A DNA stretch of 64,000 nucleotides from the NCBI GenBank assembly GCA_029550525.1, contig JAKPHF010000077.1, positions 1-64,000 on the forward strand, in the 5' to 3' direction. Shown piece by piece: positions 43,401 through 51,267 of the stretch (position 1 is the first letter of the stretch; each line of letters begins with the position of its first letter). The notes under the pieces were generated by a model. The model was given only the letters and a program-made list of their open reading frames with translations, did not search any database and was not told where the DNA came from. The DNA is from Planctomycetota bacterium (GTDB lineage: Bacteria > Planctomycetota > Phycisphaerae > UBA1845 > PWPN01). The translations under genes and the position numbers were made by a program.

Positions 43401-43436
43401 GGCTTATAGCTCATAGCCTATAGCTCAAAGCTTTTT
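43401..43436. repeat. GCTTATAGCTCA repeat, copy 2, abutting hdrB
   Basis: Reads GGCTTATAGCTCATAGCC then TATAGCTCAAAGCTTTTT, related to 26495-26526. It fills nearly the whole hdrC-hdrB gap and ends 3 bases before the hdrB ATG. Confidence 0.6.
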
Positions 43437-43439
43437 CCA

Positions 43440-44303
43440 ATGAACATCGGCTACTATCCCGGTTGTGCACTCCACGGCTCCTCGAACGACTACGAACAGT
43501 CGGTACGGGCCTGCCTGGGAGCGCTGGGCGTGCAATTATGCGAGCTGGACGACTGGATCTGCTGTGGGGCGACCGCGGCCCATTCGCTGAATCACAAGCT
43601 CGCCGTGGCGTTGCCGGCGCGAAATCTGGCCATCGCCGAGCGCGACGGTTTCGCCGAGATGCTCGCGCCCTGCCCCATGTGCTCGGCCCAACTGATCAAG
43701 GCGTCGCGGGCGATCGCCGCCGATTCCAAACTCCGCGACGAGATGTCGGACATCGTCGAGCTGAAGGTCCAGGGCCGCACGCAGGTGGTCAACCTCATCC
43801 AGGTTCTGCAGAAGGCCGGCAGCGAGGCCTTGCGAACCAAGCAGGTGCGGGCGCTGACCGAGTTCAAGCCGGCCTGCTACTACGGATGCCTTCTCACCCG
43901 CCCGCCGGAGACACTGCGGTTTGACGATGCCGAGCATCCGACCTCGATGGAGACGATTCTGCGCGAACTGGGAGCTGCTCCCGTCGAGTGGAATTACAAG
44001 ACCGAATGCTGCGGCGCGGGCATGACCATGTGCAACGAGCAGACCGTGCTCGAACTGTCGCATCGGATCCTCAGCGATGCCGCCGCTCACGGGGCCAACT
44101 GCCTGGTCGTGGCCTGTCCGATGTGCCATGTGAATCTGGACATGAAACAGGCGGACGTCGAGCGCCGGTTCGGCGTCGTGCACAACCTGCCCGTGTTTTA
44201 TCTGTCCGACCTGGTGGGTTTGGCATTCGGATTGCAGGAGAGTGAGTTGGGGATCGACCGGCACTTTGTCGCGGCGAGCGGTCTGGCGAGTCGTGGGCAG
44301 TGA
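43440..44303 (+). CDS. hdrB: Heterodisulfide reductase-like subunit B
   Basis: 287 residues with two CCG domains (WICCGATAAH and CPMC in the first, ECCGAGMTMCNEQ and CPMC in the second) that hold the noncubane [4Fe-4S] clusters where disulfide is reduced in HdrB. It begins MNIGYYPGCALHG, the conserved opening, so the start is sure. No Shine-Dalgarno sequence precedes it because a repeat occupies the spot; translation may depend on coupling to hdrC or on an A/T-rich leader. Confidence 0.93.
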   Translation: MNIGYYPGCALHGSSNDYEQSVRACLGALGVQLCELDDWICCGATAAHSLNHKLAVALPARNLAIAERDGFAEMLAPCPMCSAQLIKASRAIAADSKLRDEMSDIVELKVQGRTQVVNLIQVLQKAGSEALRTKQVRALTEFKPACYYGCLLTRPPETLRFDDAEHPTSMETILRELGAAPVEWNYKTECCGAGMTMCNEQTVLELSHRILSDAAAHGANCLVVACPMCHVNLDMKQADVERRFGVVHNLPVFYLSDLVGLAFGLQESELGIDRHFVAASGLASRGQ

Positions 44304-44378
44304 GCCGCGGACGCACTCGTACGAATGATCCGCGTGGACGAACATTGAACACGCGTTCAAGGATGTGGAAGGGACGTC

Positions 44379-46379
44379 ATGGCCAGGATTGGTGTGTTTG
44401 TTTGCTATTGCGGTGAGAACATCAGCCGCACGGTTGATGTCGAAGAAGTGGCCCGGCAGATTGCCGACGTCCCGGGTGTGCGCTGCAGCCTCACCTACAA
44501 GTACATGTGCTCGGATCCCGGGCAGAACACCATCCGCGAGAAGATCCGTGAGGAGCGGTTGACCGGCATCGTCATCGCCTCGTGCTCGCCGCACATGCAC
44601 CTCCGGACGTTCCGCAAGGCCGCTCAGGCTGAGGGACTCAACCCGTACCTCGTCGAGATGGCCAATATTCGCGAGCACTGCTCGTGGGTACACCACGACA
44701 AAGCCGCGGCGACGGCCAAGGCGGTGGATCTTGTTCGCATGTCGGTGGCCAAGGTCATGCGGAACCACGCCCTGTCACCCATCCGCGTGCCGCTCACCAG
44801 GCGAGCGCTGGTCATCGGCGGCGGCGTGGCCGGCATCCAGGCCGCTCTCGATATCGCCGACGCCGGCCACGAGGTGGTGCTCGTGGAGCGCGAACCGAGC
44901 ATCGGCGGCAAGATGGCCGGGCTGTCCGAGACCTTTCCCACGCTCGACTGCTCGCAGTGCATCCTCACGCCTCGCATGGTGGACGTGGGCCAGCATCCGA
45001 AGATCAAGTTGTACACCTACTCGCAGGTCGAGTCGGTCGACGGCTTCGTCGGCAACTTCATCGTCACCATCCGCAAGCGGGCCCGCTACGTGGACATGAA
45101 AAAGTGCACGGGTTGCGGAGCCTGCTGGAATGCGTGCCCCAACAAGAAGACGCCCAGCGAATTCGATTACGGCATGGGCAACCGCACGGCCATCTACGTG
45201 CCCTTCCCGCAGGCCGTGCCCGCGCGTCCGGTGATCGACGCCAACGCCTGCCTCATGCTGACCAAGGGCAAGTGCGGGCTGTGCGCGAAGAAGTGCGCGG
45301 CCGGGGCCATCAACTTCCAGGACGCCGACGAACTGGTGACCGAGCCGGTGGGGGCGGTCGTGGTGGCCACGGGCTATCGGCTCTGGAACATCGGCAAGGA
45401 ACAGGACGACGCCAAGCTGGCCGGCTACGGCGAGTACGGCTACGGGCAATACAAGGACGTCATCGATTCGCTACAGTTCGAGCGGCTGGTCTCGGCCAGC
45501 GGCCCGACCGGCGGCGAACTCAAACGGCCTTCCGACGGCAAGGAACCCAAGACCGTCGTTTTTATCAGTTGTGTGGGCTCGCGCGACAACGCCAAAGGCA
45601 TGTCGTACTGCTCCAAGATTTGTTGCATGTACAACGCCAAGCACGCCATGTTGTACAAGCACAAGGTCCACGACGGGCAAGCTCATGTGTTCTACATGGA
45701 CATCCGCGCGGGCGGAAAGAACTATGACGAGTTTGTCCGCCGGGCCATCGAGCAGGACGGCGCCCATTATCACCGCGGCCGCGTGTCCAAGATCACGGAA
45801 CAGGGCGGCAAGCTCATTGTCCGTGGCGTGGACACGCTGGCCGGCGAGCCCGTGACCGTCGAAGCCGATCTGGTCGTACTGGCCACGGCCATGCGGCCCG
45901 CCGATGGCGTCGAGAAACTCGCCCAGAAACTCAACGTGGGATACGACGAGCACGGCTTCTTGTCCGAGTCGCATCCGAAGCTCCGGCCGGTCGAGACCAA
46001 TGCCGCCGGCGTGTTCGTGTGCGGCGCGTGCCAGGGGCCCAAGGACATTCCTGAGTCGGTGGCCCAGGCAACCGCCGCCGCGGGCAAGGTGCTGGTCATG
46101 TTCAGCCAGCAGGAGATCACCCGCGAGCCGGAAATCGCCCGCATCGACGAGCGGTTGTGCGCGGCCTGTTTCAACTGCGCCAGAGCCTGCCCCTACAACG
46201 CCATCGAGCGGGCGGAGATCAAGGATCGCAACGGCAAGCTCATCAAGCGGACGGCTCGCGTGAACCCGGGCCTGTGCATGGGCTGCGGGACGTGCGTGGC
46301 GATCTGCCCCTCCAAGTGCGCGGAACTCGAGGGCTTCACCGAGCAGCAGGTGTACGCGATGGTGGACAGCCTCGCGTGA
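44379..46379 (+). CDS. hdrA: Heterodisulfide reductase-like subunit A (FAD, bifurcating)
   Basis: 666 residues. N-terminal segment with CYCGENIS; a cluster site CSQC after FPTLD; FAD-binding GGGVAGIQAALDIADAGH (about 147-164) and GGKMAGLSE; ferredoxin-like CTGCGACWNACPNKK and CGLCAKKCAAGAI in the middle; and two [4Fe-4S] clusters at the end (CAACFNCARACPYNAI, CMGCGTCVAICPSKC). The FAD is the presumed site of electron bifurcation. GGAAGGGA precedes the ATG. Confidence 0.95.
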   Translation: MARIGVFVCYCGENISRTVDVEEVARQIADVPGVRCSLTYKYMCSDPGQNTIREKIREERLTGIVIASCSPHMHLRTFRKAAQAEGLNPYLVEMANIREHCSWVHHDKAAATAKAVDLVRMSVAKVMRNHALSPIRVPLTRRALVIGGGVAGIQAALDIADAGHEVVLVEREPSIGGKMAGLSETFPTLDCSQCILTPRMVDVGQHPKIKLYTYSQVESVDGFVGNFIVTIRKRARYVDMKKCTGCGACWNACPNKKTPSEFDYGMGNRTAIYVPFPQAVPARPVIDANACLMLTKGKCGLCAKKCAAGAINFQDADELVTEPVGAVVVATGYRLWNIGKEQDDAKLAGYGEYGYGQYKDVIDSLQFERLVSASGPTGGELKRPSDGKEPKTVVFISCVGSRDNAKGMSYCSKICCMYNAKHAMLYKHKVHDGQAHVFYMDIRAGGKNYDEFVRRAIEQDGAHYHRGRVSKITEQGGKLIVRGVDTLAGEPVTVEADLVVLATAMRPADGVEKLAQKLNVGYDEHGFLSESHPKLRPVETNAAGVFVCGACQGPKDIPESVAQATAAAGKVLVMFSQQEITREPEIARIDERLCAACFNCARACPYNAIERAEIKDRNGKLIKRTARVNPGLCMGCGTCVAICPSKCAELEGFTEQQVYAMVDSLA

Positions 46380-46450
46380 GGGATGACGGGAGGAAGCGGG
46401 GAACGCCGGGCGCGGATGTTTCGCCTCGATGCCTCCGGAAATGAGTGAAC

Positions 46451-46909
46451 ATGACGCAGAAACAACATCTAGACACGCAGGAAGGCAGCTTCGAGCCGAA
46501 GATCATCGCCTACGTGTGCAACTGGTGCACATATCTGGGCGCCGACCTGGCCGGAACCAACCGCCTGGAGTACCCGGCGAACGTGCGCATCATCCGGCTG
46601 CCTTGCACGGGCCGTATCGACTTCAACCTCATCGTCAAGGCGTTCGAGGTCGGGGCTGACGCCGTGCTCGTTTCGGGCTGCCATCCGGGCGACTGCCATT
46701 ACACCTCGGGTAACTATCACGCCCGTCGCCGGTGGATGTTGTTCCGCGAACTGCTCAACACGCTGGGGATCGAGATGGATCGTATCCACTTCACGTGGAT
46801 CTCGGCCGCCGAAGGGCGCAAGTTCCAGCAGGTGATCTCGGAGATCACGGAAAAGACGCGGCAAATGGGGCCGTACCGGGCGTACAAGCGAATCTGTGAG
46901 GCGTCGTGA
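46451..46909 (+). CDS. MvhD/FloxD-type [2Fe-2S] electron transfer subunit
   Basis: 152 residues of the MvhD family, which links an electron donor module to HdrA. IAYVCNWCTYLGADLAG, RLPCTGRI and VSGCHPGDCHY supply the conserved cysteines. ATG at 46451; an in-frame GTG lies two codons upstream. It overlaps the next gene by 4 bases (ATGA). Confidence 0.92.
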   Translation: MTQKQHLDTQEGSFEPKIIAYVCNWCTYLGADLAGTNRLEYPANVRIIRLPCTGRIDFNLIVKAFEVGADAVLVSGCHPGDCHYTSGNYHARRRWMLFRELLNTLGIEMDRIHFTWISAAEGRKFQQVISEITEKTRQMGPYRAYKRICEAS

Positions 46910-47784
46910 TGATTCAGCGGCTGCAAAAGACGTGTCGCGAGCTGCTCGAAACGGGCAAGGTGGACGTGGTCATCGGCTACGGGCAGAAACACCCGGAACT
47001 GCCGCCATACCCGGTTTTCGTGACCGCGCCCGACGAGGTCGGCCAGCTCGTTTGGAACGCCCAGTGCGTGATGAACCTCACGACGTACCTGACGCGCAAG
47101 GAAGTCAAAGCGCTGGGACGGCCGGCGATCATCGTCAAGGGCTGCGACGCCAAGGCCCTGATCGTGCTCGAAAAAGAGTCGCAGATCGACCGGTCGCAGA
47201 TCGTGGTGATCGGCGTGGCCTGCCAGGGCGTGATCGGCGGACACCCCGTCGACGGGCAGGATCCGCGGGCGGCCACCGCCGCCAAGTGCAAGGTGTGCGA
47301 CGTGCACATGCCGCCCGGCGTGGATATCACGCTCGGCGAGACGGATAGCGGACCGGTGACCGCGGCCTGGCGCTATTCGGATCTCGACGCGTTCATGGAC
47401 CAGACGCCCGAAGAGCGGATGGCCTTCTGGCAGGAAGAGTTCGAGCGCTGCATCAAGTGCTACGCGTGCCGCCAAGTCTGCCCGTTGTGCTATTGCGAGC
47501 AGTGCGTGGTGGACAAGAATCGGCCGACCCGCGTGAGTACGTCGGCGAGCCTGAAGGGCAACTACGCCTGGCACATCACGCGGGCGTTCCATTTGGCCGG
47601 CCGGTGCATCGGTTGCGACGAGTGCACCCGGGCCTGCCCGGCGGGCATCGACCTGCGGCTGCTCAATCTATCGCTGGCCAGGGCGGCTGAGGAGAACTTC
47701 GGCTATCGAGCCGGCTACGACCCACAGGCCGAAGCCGTCATCGGTGCGTTCTCCGAACAGGACAAGGAGAGCTTTATCGGCTGA
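46906..47784 (+). CDS. FloxC-like iron-sulfur protein
   Basis: 292 residues. The N-terminal half resembles the FrhB/Fdh-beta type (IGYGQKHPELPPYPVFV, VKGCDAKALIVLEKE, GVACQGVIGG). The C-terminal half has two ferredoxin motifs, CIKCYACRQVCPLCYCEQC (about 184-202) and CIGCDECTRACP (about 235-246). In described Flox complexes such a protein passes electrons from the NAD(P)H-oxidising module to MvhD/HdrA. Coupled to mvhD by a 4-base overlap. Confidence 0.8.
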   Translation: MMIQRLQKTCRELLETGKVDVVIGYGQKHPELPPYPVFVTAPDEVGQLVWNAQCVMNLTTYLTRKEVKALGRPAIIVKGCDAKALIVLEKESQIDRSQIVVIGVACQGVIGGHPVDGQDPRAATAAKCKVCDVHMPPGVDITLGETDSGPVTAAWRYSDLDAFMDQTPEERMAFWQEEFERCIKCYACRQVCPLCYCEQCVVDKNRPTRVSTSASLKGNYAWHITRAFHLAGRCIGCDECTRACPAGIDLRLLNLSLARAAEENFGYRAGYDPQAEAVIGAFSEQDKESFIG

Positions 47785-47877
47785 GCGAAGTTCAACCTTC
47801 GCCGGCCTTGATCCGTCTCGCCGCGGCAACGGCGGCGGGAACGCTGTGCCAGCCAAGGCAACGAAAGAGACACGCAT

Positions 47878-48900
47878 ATGAGTACCATCATCGCCGAGAC
47901 CGCTTTGCGTGAGCTGGTCAACACCTGGATGGGCCAGGGCAAGCACGTCGCCGGCCCCACCGAGGTGCGCGACGACGTCGTTTTATATCAATGGCTGAGT
48001 CGTGCGGAAGATCTGCGCATCGGCGGCTCGCCCCGTCCGCGCAACTCCATCAAGGAGTTCGTCTTCCCGCGTCACGAGAAGCTCTACGGGTACAAGCTCG
48101 AGGGCCGCAAGATCGAGCTCGTCGAGACGCCCCTGCCTGAGACCGAACAGATCGTCATCGCCGCCCGTCCGTGCGATGCTGCCGCGCTACCCATCCTCGA
48201 CCAGGTGATGAACTGGGACTACCGCGACGTCTTCTACAATCGTCGCCGGAACCTCACGACGGTGGTCACGCTGGCCTGCCAGGATCACGACGCGCACTGC
48301 TTTTGCACGGCGGTGGGCTCGGGCCCCGATGATGAACGCGGTTCGGACGCCATGCTGTTCAACCTGGGTGATGGCACGTACGAAGTGCGTTGTCTGACCG
48401 ACAAGGGCAAGGCTCTGTTCGCCGGCGCGCTCCAACCGTCCGAGCGCGTGGGTGAGGTTGGCCCCGGCCCGGAGATTCGGCTGGACCTGGACTCCATTCG
48501 CGAGTTCCTCAACAACGAATTCCAAAGCCCGCAGTGGGCGGCCATGACCATGCGCTGCATCGGCTGCGGCGCCTGTGCCTACGAGTGCCCGACCTGCCAC
48601 TGCTTCGACATTGCCGACGAGAAGGTCGGCAACACCGGTGCCCGCGTGCGGAACTGGGATACCTGCCAGTTCGCGATCTTCACCGCCCACGCATCGGGGC
48701 ACAATCCGCGGTCCGTTCAGAGCCAGCGGCAGCGCCAGCGGATTTACCACAAGTTCGAGGTGTATCCGGCCAAATTCGGCGAGACGCTCTGCACGGGATG
48801 CGGCAACTGCTCGCGAGTCTGCCCCATGGGGCTGGGCGTGCTGCCCGTGCTCGTGGCCATGCAGGGGGTCGAACAGGTCGAGCCGAGTGAGTATGTGTGA
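47878..48900 (+). CDS. FloxB-like 4Fe-4S dicluster protein
   Basis: 340 residues resembling AsrA and the beta subunit of soluble hydrogenases. The first 230 residues contain ARPCDAAALPILDQVM and ACQDHDAHCFCTAVG, typical of this group. Two clusters follow: CIGCGACAYECPTCHC (about 223-238) and CTGCGNCSRVCPMG (about 305-318). Located between FloxC- and FloxA-like genes. A GACGCGG-rich repeat (48901-48960) fills the gap after it. Confidence 0.82.
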   Translation: MSTIIAETALRELVNTWMGQGKHVAGPTEVRDDVVLYQWLSRAEDLRIGGSPRPRNSIKEFVFPRHEKLYGYKLEGRKIELVETPLPETEQIVIAARPCDAAALPILDQVMNWDYRDVFYNRRRNLTTVVTLACQDHDAHCFCTAVGSGPDDERGSDAMLFNLGDGTYEVRCLTDKGKALFAGALQPSERVGEVGPGPEIRLDLDSIREFLNNEFQSPQWAAMTMRCIGCGACAYECPTCHCFDIADEKVGNTGARVRNWDTCQFAIFTAHASGHNPRSVQSQRQRQRIYHKFEVYPAKFGETLCTGCGNCSRVCPMGLGVLPVLVAMQGVEQVEPSEYV

Positions 48901-48980
48901 GACCGCGGAGGAATGACGCGGTGAGGGGGCGACGCGGCAACGCGGCGACAGGAACGCGAATCGGAACCGAGACGAGCTCA

Positions 48981-49817
48981 ATGGTTGCTAACATCTACCA
49001 GCCCGATTTGATGACTGTTTTGAAGGTCCAGCAGCACACCGCGGACGTCAAGTCCGTGCGCATCGCCTTTGCCGATGCCCAACGGGCCCGCGAGTTCTCG
49101 TTCCGCGTCGGGCAATTCGGGATCTTCTCGGCGTTCGGCTACGGGGAGTCCACCTTCAACATCTGTTCCAGCTCGAACTGGAAGGACTACATCGAGTTCT
49201 GCTTCCGTCGCACCGGCGCGGTGACCGAGGCGCTGTGGCAGATCGAGGAAGGCGACACCATCGGCTTCCGCGGTCCGTACGGCACGAGCTATCCCATGGA
49301 AGAGTGGGAAGGCCGCAACCTGATCTTCATTGGCGGCGGAATCGCCATGCCGCCCATTCGTTGTGCCATCTGGTACGCGCTGGAGAATCGCGAGAAGTAC
49401 GGCGAGATCACCATCGTTTACGGCGCACGCACGCCGGGCGATCTGGTGTTCGTCGATGAGCTCGACGAGTGGGCGAAACACGAACGGACGCGGGTCATCC
49501 GCTGCGTCGATCCCGGCGGCGAAACGCCCGACTGGAAGGGCGAAGTCGGTTTCGTGCCGCACGTGGCCGCCCGGGCGAAGATCAACGCCGAGAATGCCGT
49601 CGCTCTGGTCATCGGCCCGCCGATCATGATCAAGAACACGCTGCCGGTCCTGGCCGAGATGGGCCTTGGTGACCGGGACATCTACACGAGCCTGGAGAAC
49701 CGGATGAAGTGCGGCGTGGGCAAGTGCGGTCGGTGCAACTGCGGCCCCGTCTACGTCTGCAAGGAAGGCCCGGTCTTCTCGCTCGAGCAGATGAAGAAGC
49801 TTCCCGACGACTTCTGA
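48981..49817 (+). CDS. FloxA-like FAD/NAD(P)H oxidoreductase
   Basis: 278 residues of the ferredoxin-reductase / PyrK superfamily. A FAD domain (FRVGQFGIFSAFGYGE, then RTGAVTEALW) and a NAD domain (NLIFIGGGIAMPPIR, VYGARTPGDLVF) are followed by a cysteine cluster CGVGKCGRCNCG with a later VYVC, for a [2Fe-2S] centre. It would oxidise NADH for the Hdr-Flox complex. Last gene of the operon; a hairpin at about 49846-49870 separates it from the convergent gene. Confidence 0.88.
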   Translation: MVANIYQPDLMTVLKVQQHTADVKSVRIAFADAQRAREFSFRVGQFGIFSAFGYGESTFNICSSSNWKDYIEFCFRRTGAVTEALWQIEEGDTIGFRGPYGTSYPMEEWEGRNLIFIGGGIAMPPIRCAIWYALENREKYGEITIVYGARTPGDLVFVDELDEWAKHERTRVIRCVDPGGETPDWKGEVGFVPHVAARAKINAENAVALVIGPPIMIKNTLPVLAEMGLGDRDIYTSLENRMKCGVGKCGRCNCGPVYVCKEGPVFSLEQMKKLPDDF

Positions 49818-49902
49818 TCAGAACCCTCAGTTCAGAGAATGCTTCCAGAGCGGTGGGGCTTGCCCCCGCCGTCTCGTTTCCACGGGGAGTGTGCGTTCGC
49901 AT

Positions 49903-50910
49903 TCACATTTCGCGGGCGAACTCCTCGATCATCAGGGCCAGCCGTCGATTGCACGCCTCGGCCACGTGGACCGCAGCGAGCAATTGTTGCCGGCCATCGG
50001 CCGAGGTGAATGCATCGCGGACGCCTGCCTCGTCGGTCGACGGCGTCAGACGCGTGACAATCTCGTGACAAGCATCGATCATCGCACCCACGGCATCCTG
50101 TCGCTCGCGGGGAGCGGCGGAGCGAATCCACTGGAGAAACCCGGCCGCCGACCGGAAGCTGCTCACGATGAACTCCGCGTGCTGGCGATGCTCACGCCAG
50201 GACGCGTCCTGATCGGGCGGGCCGAACTCCGTTTCGCTGAGCCAGGTCTCCCACGCGTCGAACGCCGCAGGGCCGGTGATCATGGCGGGCAGGCCGTCCT
50301 CGGCCGTCAGTTGGAACGGCGCCCGGTTCATGTACGCGTCCGCGTGCCGCATGGCCATGGCCAGCAACCGGTCACGCGGTGGCAGGCCCGGCGTGCAATC
50401 CTCAACCACGTAGCATTGCACGGCCGGCGAAACCATCTGCACGTGCGGGCTACCGGCCCACATCGTCGTGCCGGACATCGCTTCGCCCGAAGCGTCGGTG
50501 ATCACGCCCCAGAACATCCCGCTCACGCCGGGCCAGCCCTGCCAGGCGATCACCGGCTGGCCGTTCTCCAGCGCCCGCTGGATGAGCGGCTTGTAGCTCG
50601 CCTCGAAGTGTTGCGGAAACTCGACGGCCTGTGTCATCTCCAGTCCGACCGCGGGCGGCTGCAGGTTGCGCAGACGAATACCAAACAGCGCCGCCGCCGG
50701 TTCGACGAACGCATCCCGCCCGTAGGTCATCCACCAGCCCGGCGCCGGCTCTGCTCTGACGGACACCGCCGCGAACGACACGCCCATGGCCGCGCAGAGG
50801 CAGTCGTAATCCACCTCGCCGCCGGCCGCCTCGGCCACCGCCCGCAAGGCCAGCGCCAAGGACTCGTGCCGGCCCGCTTCCTCCCGAATCGCGATCGTGT
50901 TCAGGTCCAT
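49903..50910 (-). CDS. Unknown protein, BtrH/C39-peptidase-like
   Basis: 335 residues, cytoplasmic by sequence. DYDCLCAAMGVSFAAVSV near residue 35 and GQPVIAWQGWPGVSGMFWGV near 120 recall BtrH-N or papain-like C39 folds, where the Cys and a later residue could be catalytic. The C-terminal half is helical. I cannot assign a function. ATG at 50910. It is convergent to the Flox operon and divergent from ilvB. Confidence 0.5.
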   Translation of the reverse strand: MDLNTIAIREEAGRHESLALALRAVAEAAGGEVDYDCLCAAMGVSFAAVSVRAEPAPGWWMTYGRDAFVEPAAALFGIRLRNLQPPAVGLEMTQAVEFPQHFEASYKPLIQRALENGQPVIAWQGWPGVSGMFWGVITDASGEAMSGTTMWAGSPHVQMVSPAVQCYVVEDCTPGLPPRDRLLAMAMRHADAYMNRAPFQLTAEDGLPAMITGPAAFDAWETWLSETEFGPPDQDASWREHRQHAEFIVSSFRSAAGFLQWIRSAAPRERQDAVGAMIDACHEIVTRLTPSTDEAGVRDAFTSADGRQQLLAAVHVAEACNRRLALMIEEFAREM

Positions 50911-51267
50911 TCCGGGATTCTACCGGCTCGCCGATCCCTGCATCCAGCCGGCATCCCTGGCGGTGCATGCTTCCAGCCTGCCCAGTGCCGCTAGGGGGCC
51001 TGCACATTCCGGGATTACCAAAATGCGGCACCCCGTACTTGATTGCCGGGCGGGAATAGACGACAATTGTCGGATGTCTCAGTGTCCCCGTGTCGGGGGA
51101 AACCTTCTGGGACCGACAACCGAATAACCGATGAGCTACTTGTCCGGCGTCTTCAGGGTGGAGGCTCCGGGCAAGGCCGGTTTTCCGCCGGTACGGCTCA
51201 CCCGTTCGCCGCGGGCGGTCGTGGCGAACGGGAGACTCCATGGAAACCTATTGGAAAGGAGAAAACC
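50911..51267 (+). promoter_or_regulatory. ilvB leader region with hairpins
   Basis: 357 bases without a gene. Perfect 10-bp arms CCCGTTCGCC (51201-51210) and GGCGAACGGG (51223-51232) form a stable hairpin 36 bases before the ilvB ATG, and a GCCGG/CCGGT hairpin lies just upstream near 51175-51193. No T-run follows, so a classical attenuator is not shown. No leader peptide rich in Leu, Ile or Val was found. Confidence 0.4.

Noticed and set aside
51145..51200. Possible T-box (AGGGTGG wording) before ilvB
   Set aside because: Only a fragment of the T-box consensus matches, no specifier loop or antiterminator/terminator pair could be drawn, and T-boxes are rare outside Gram-positives.
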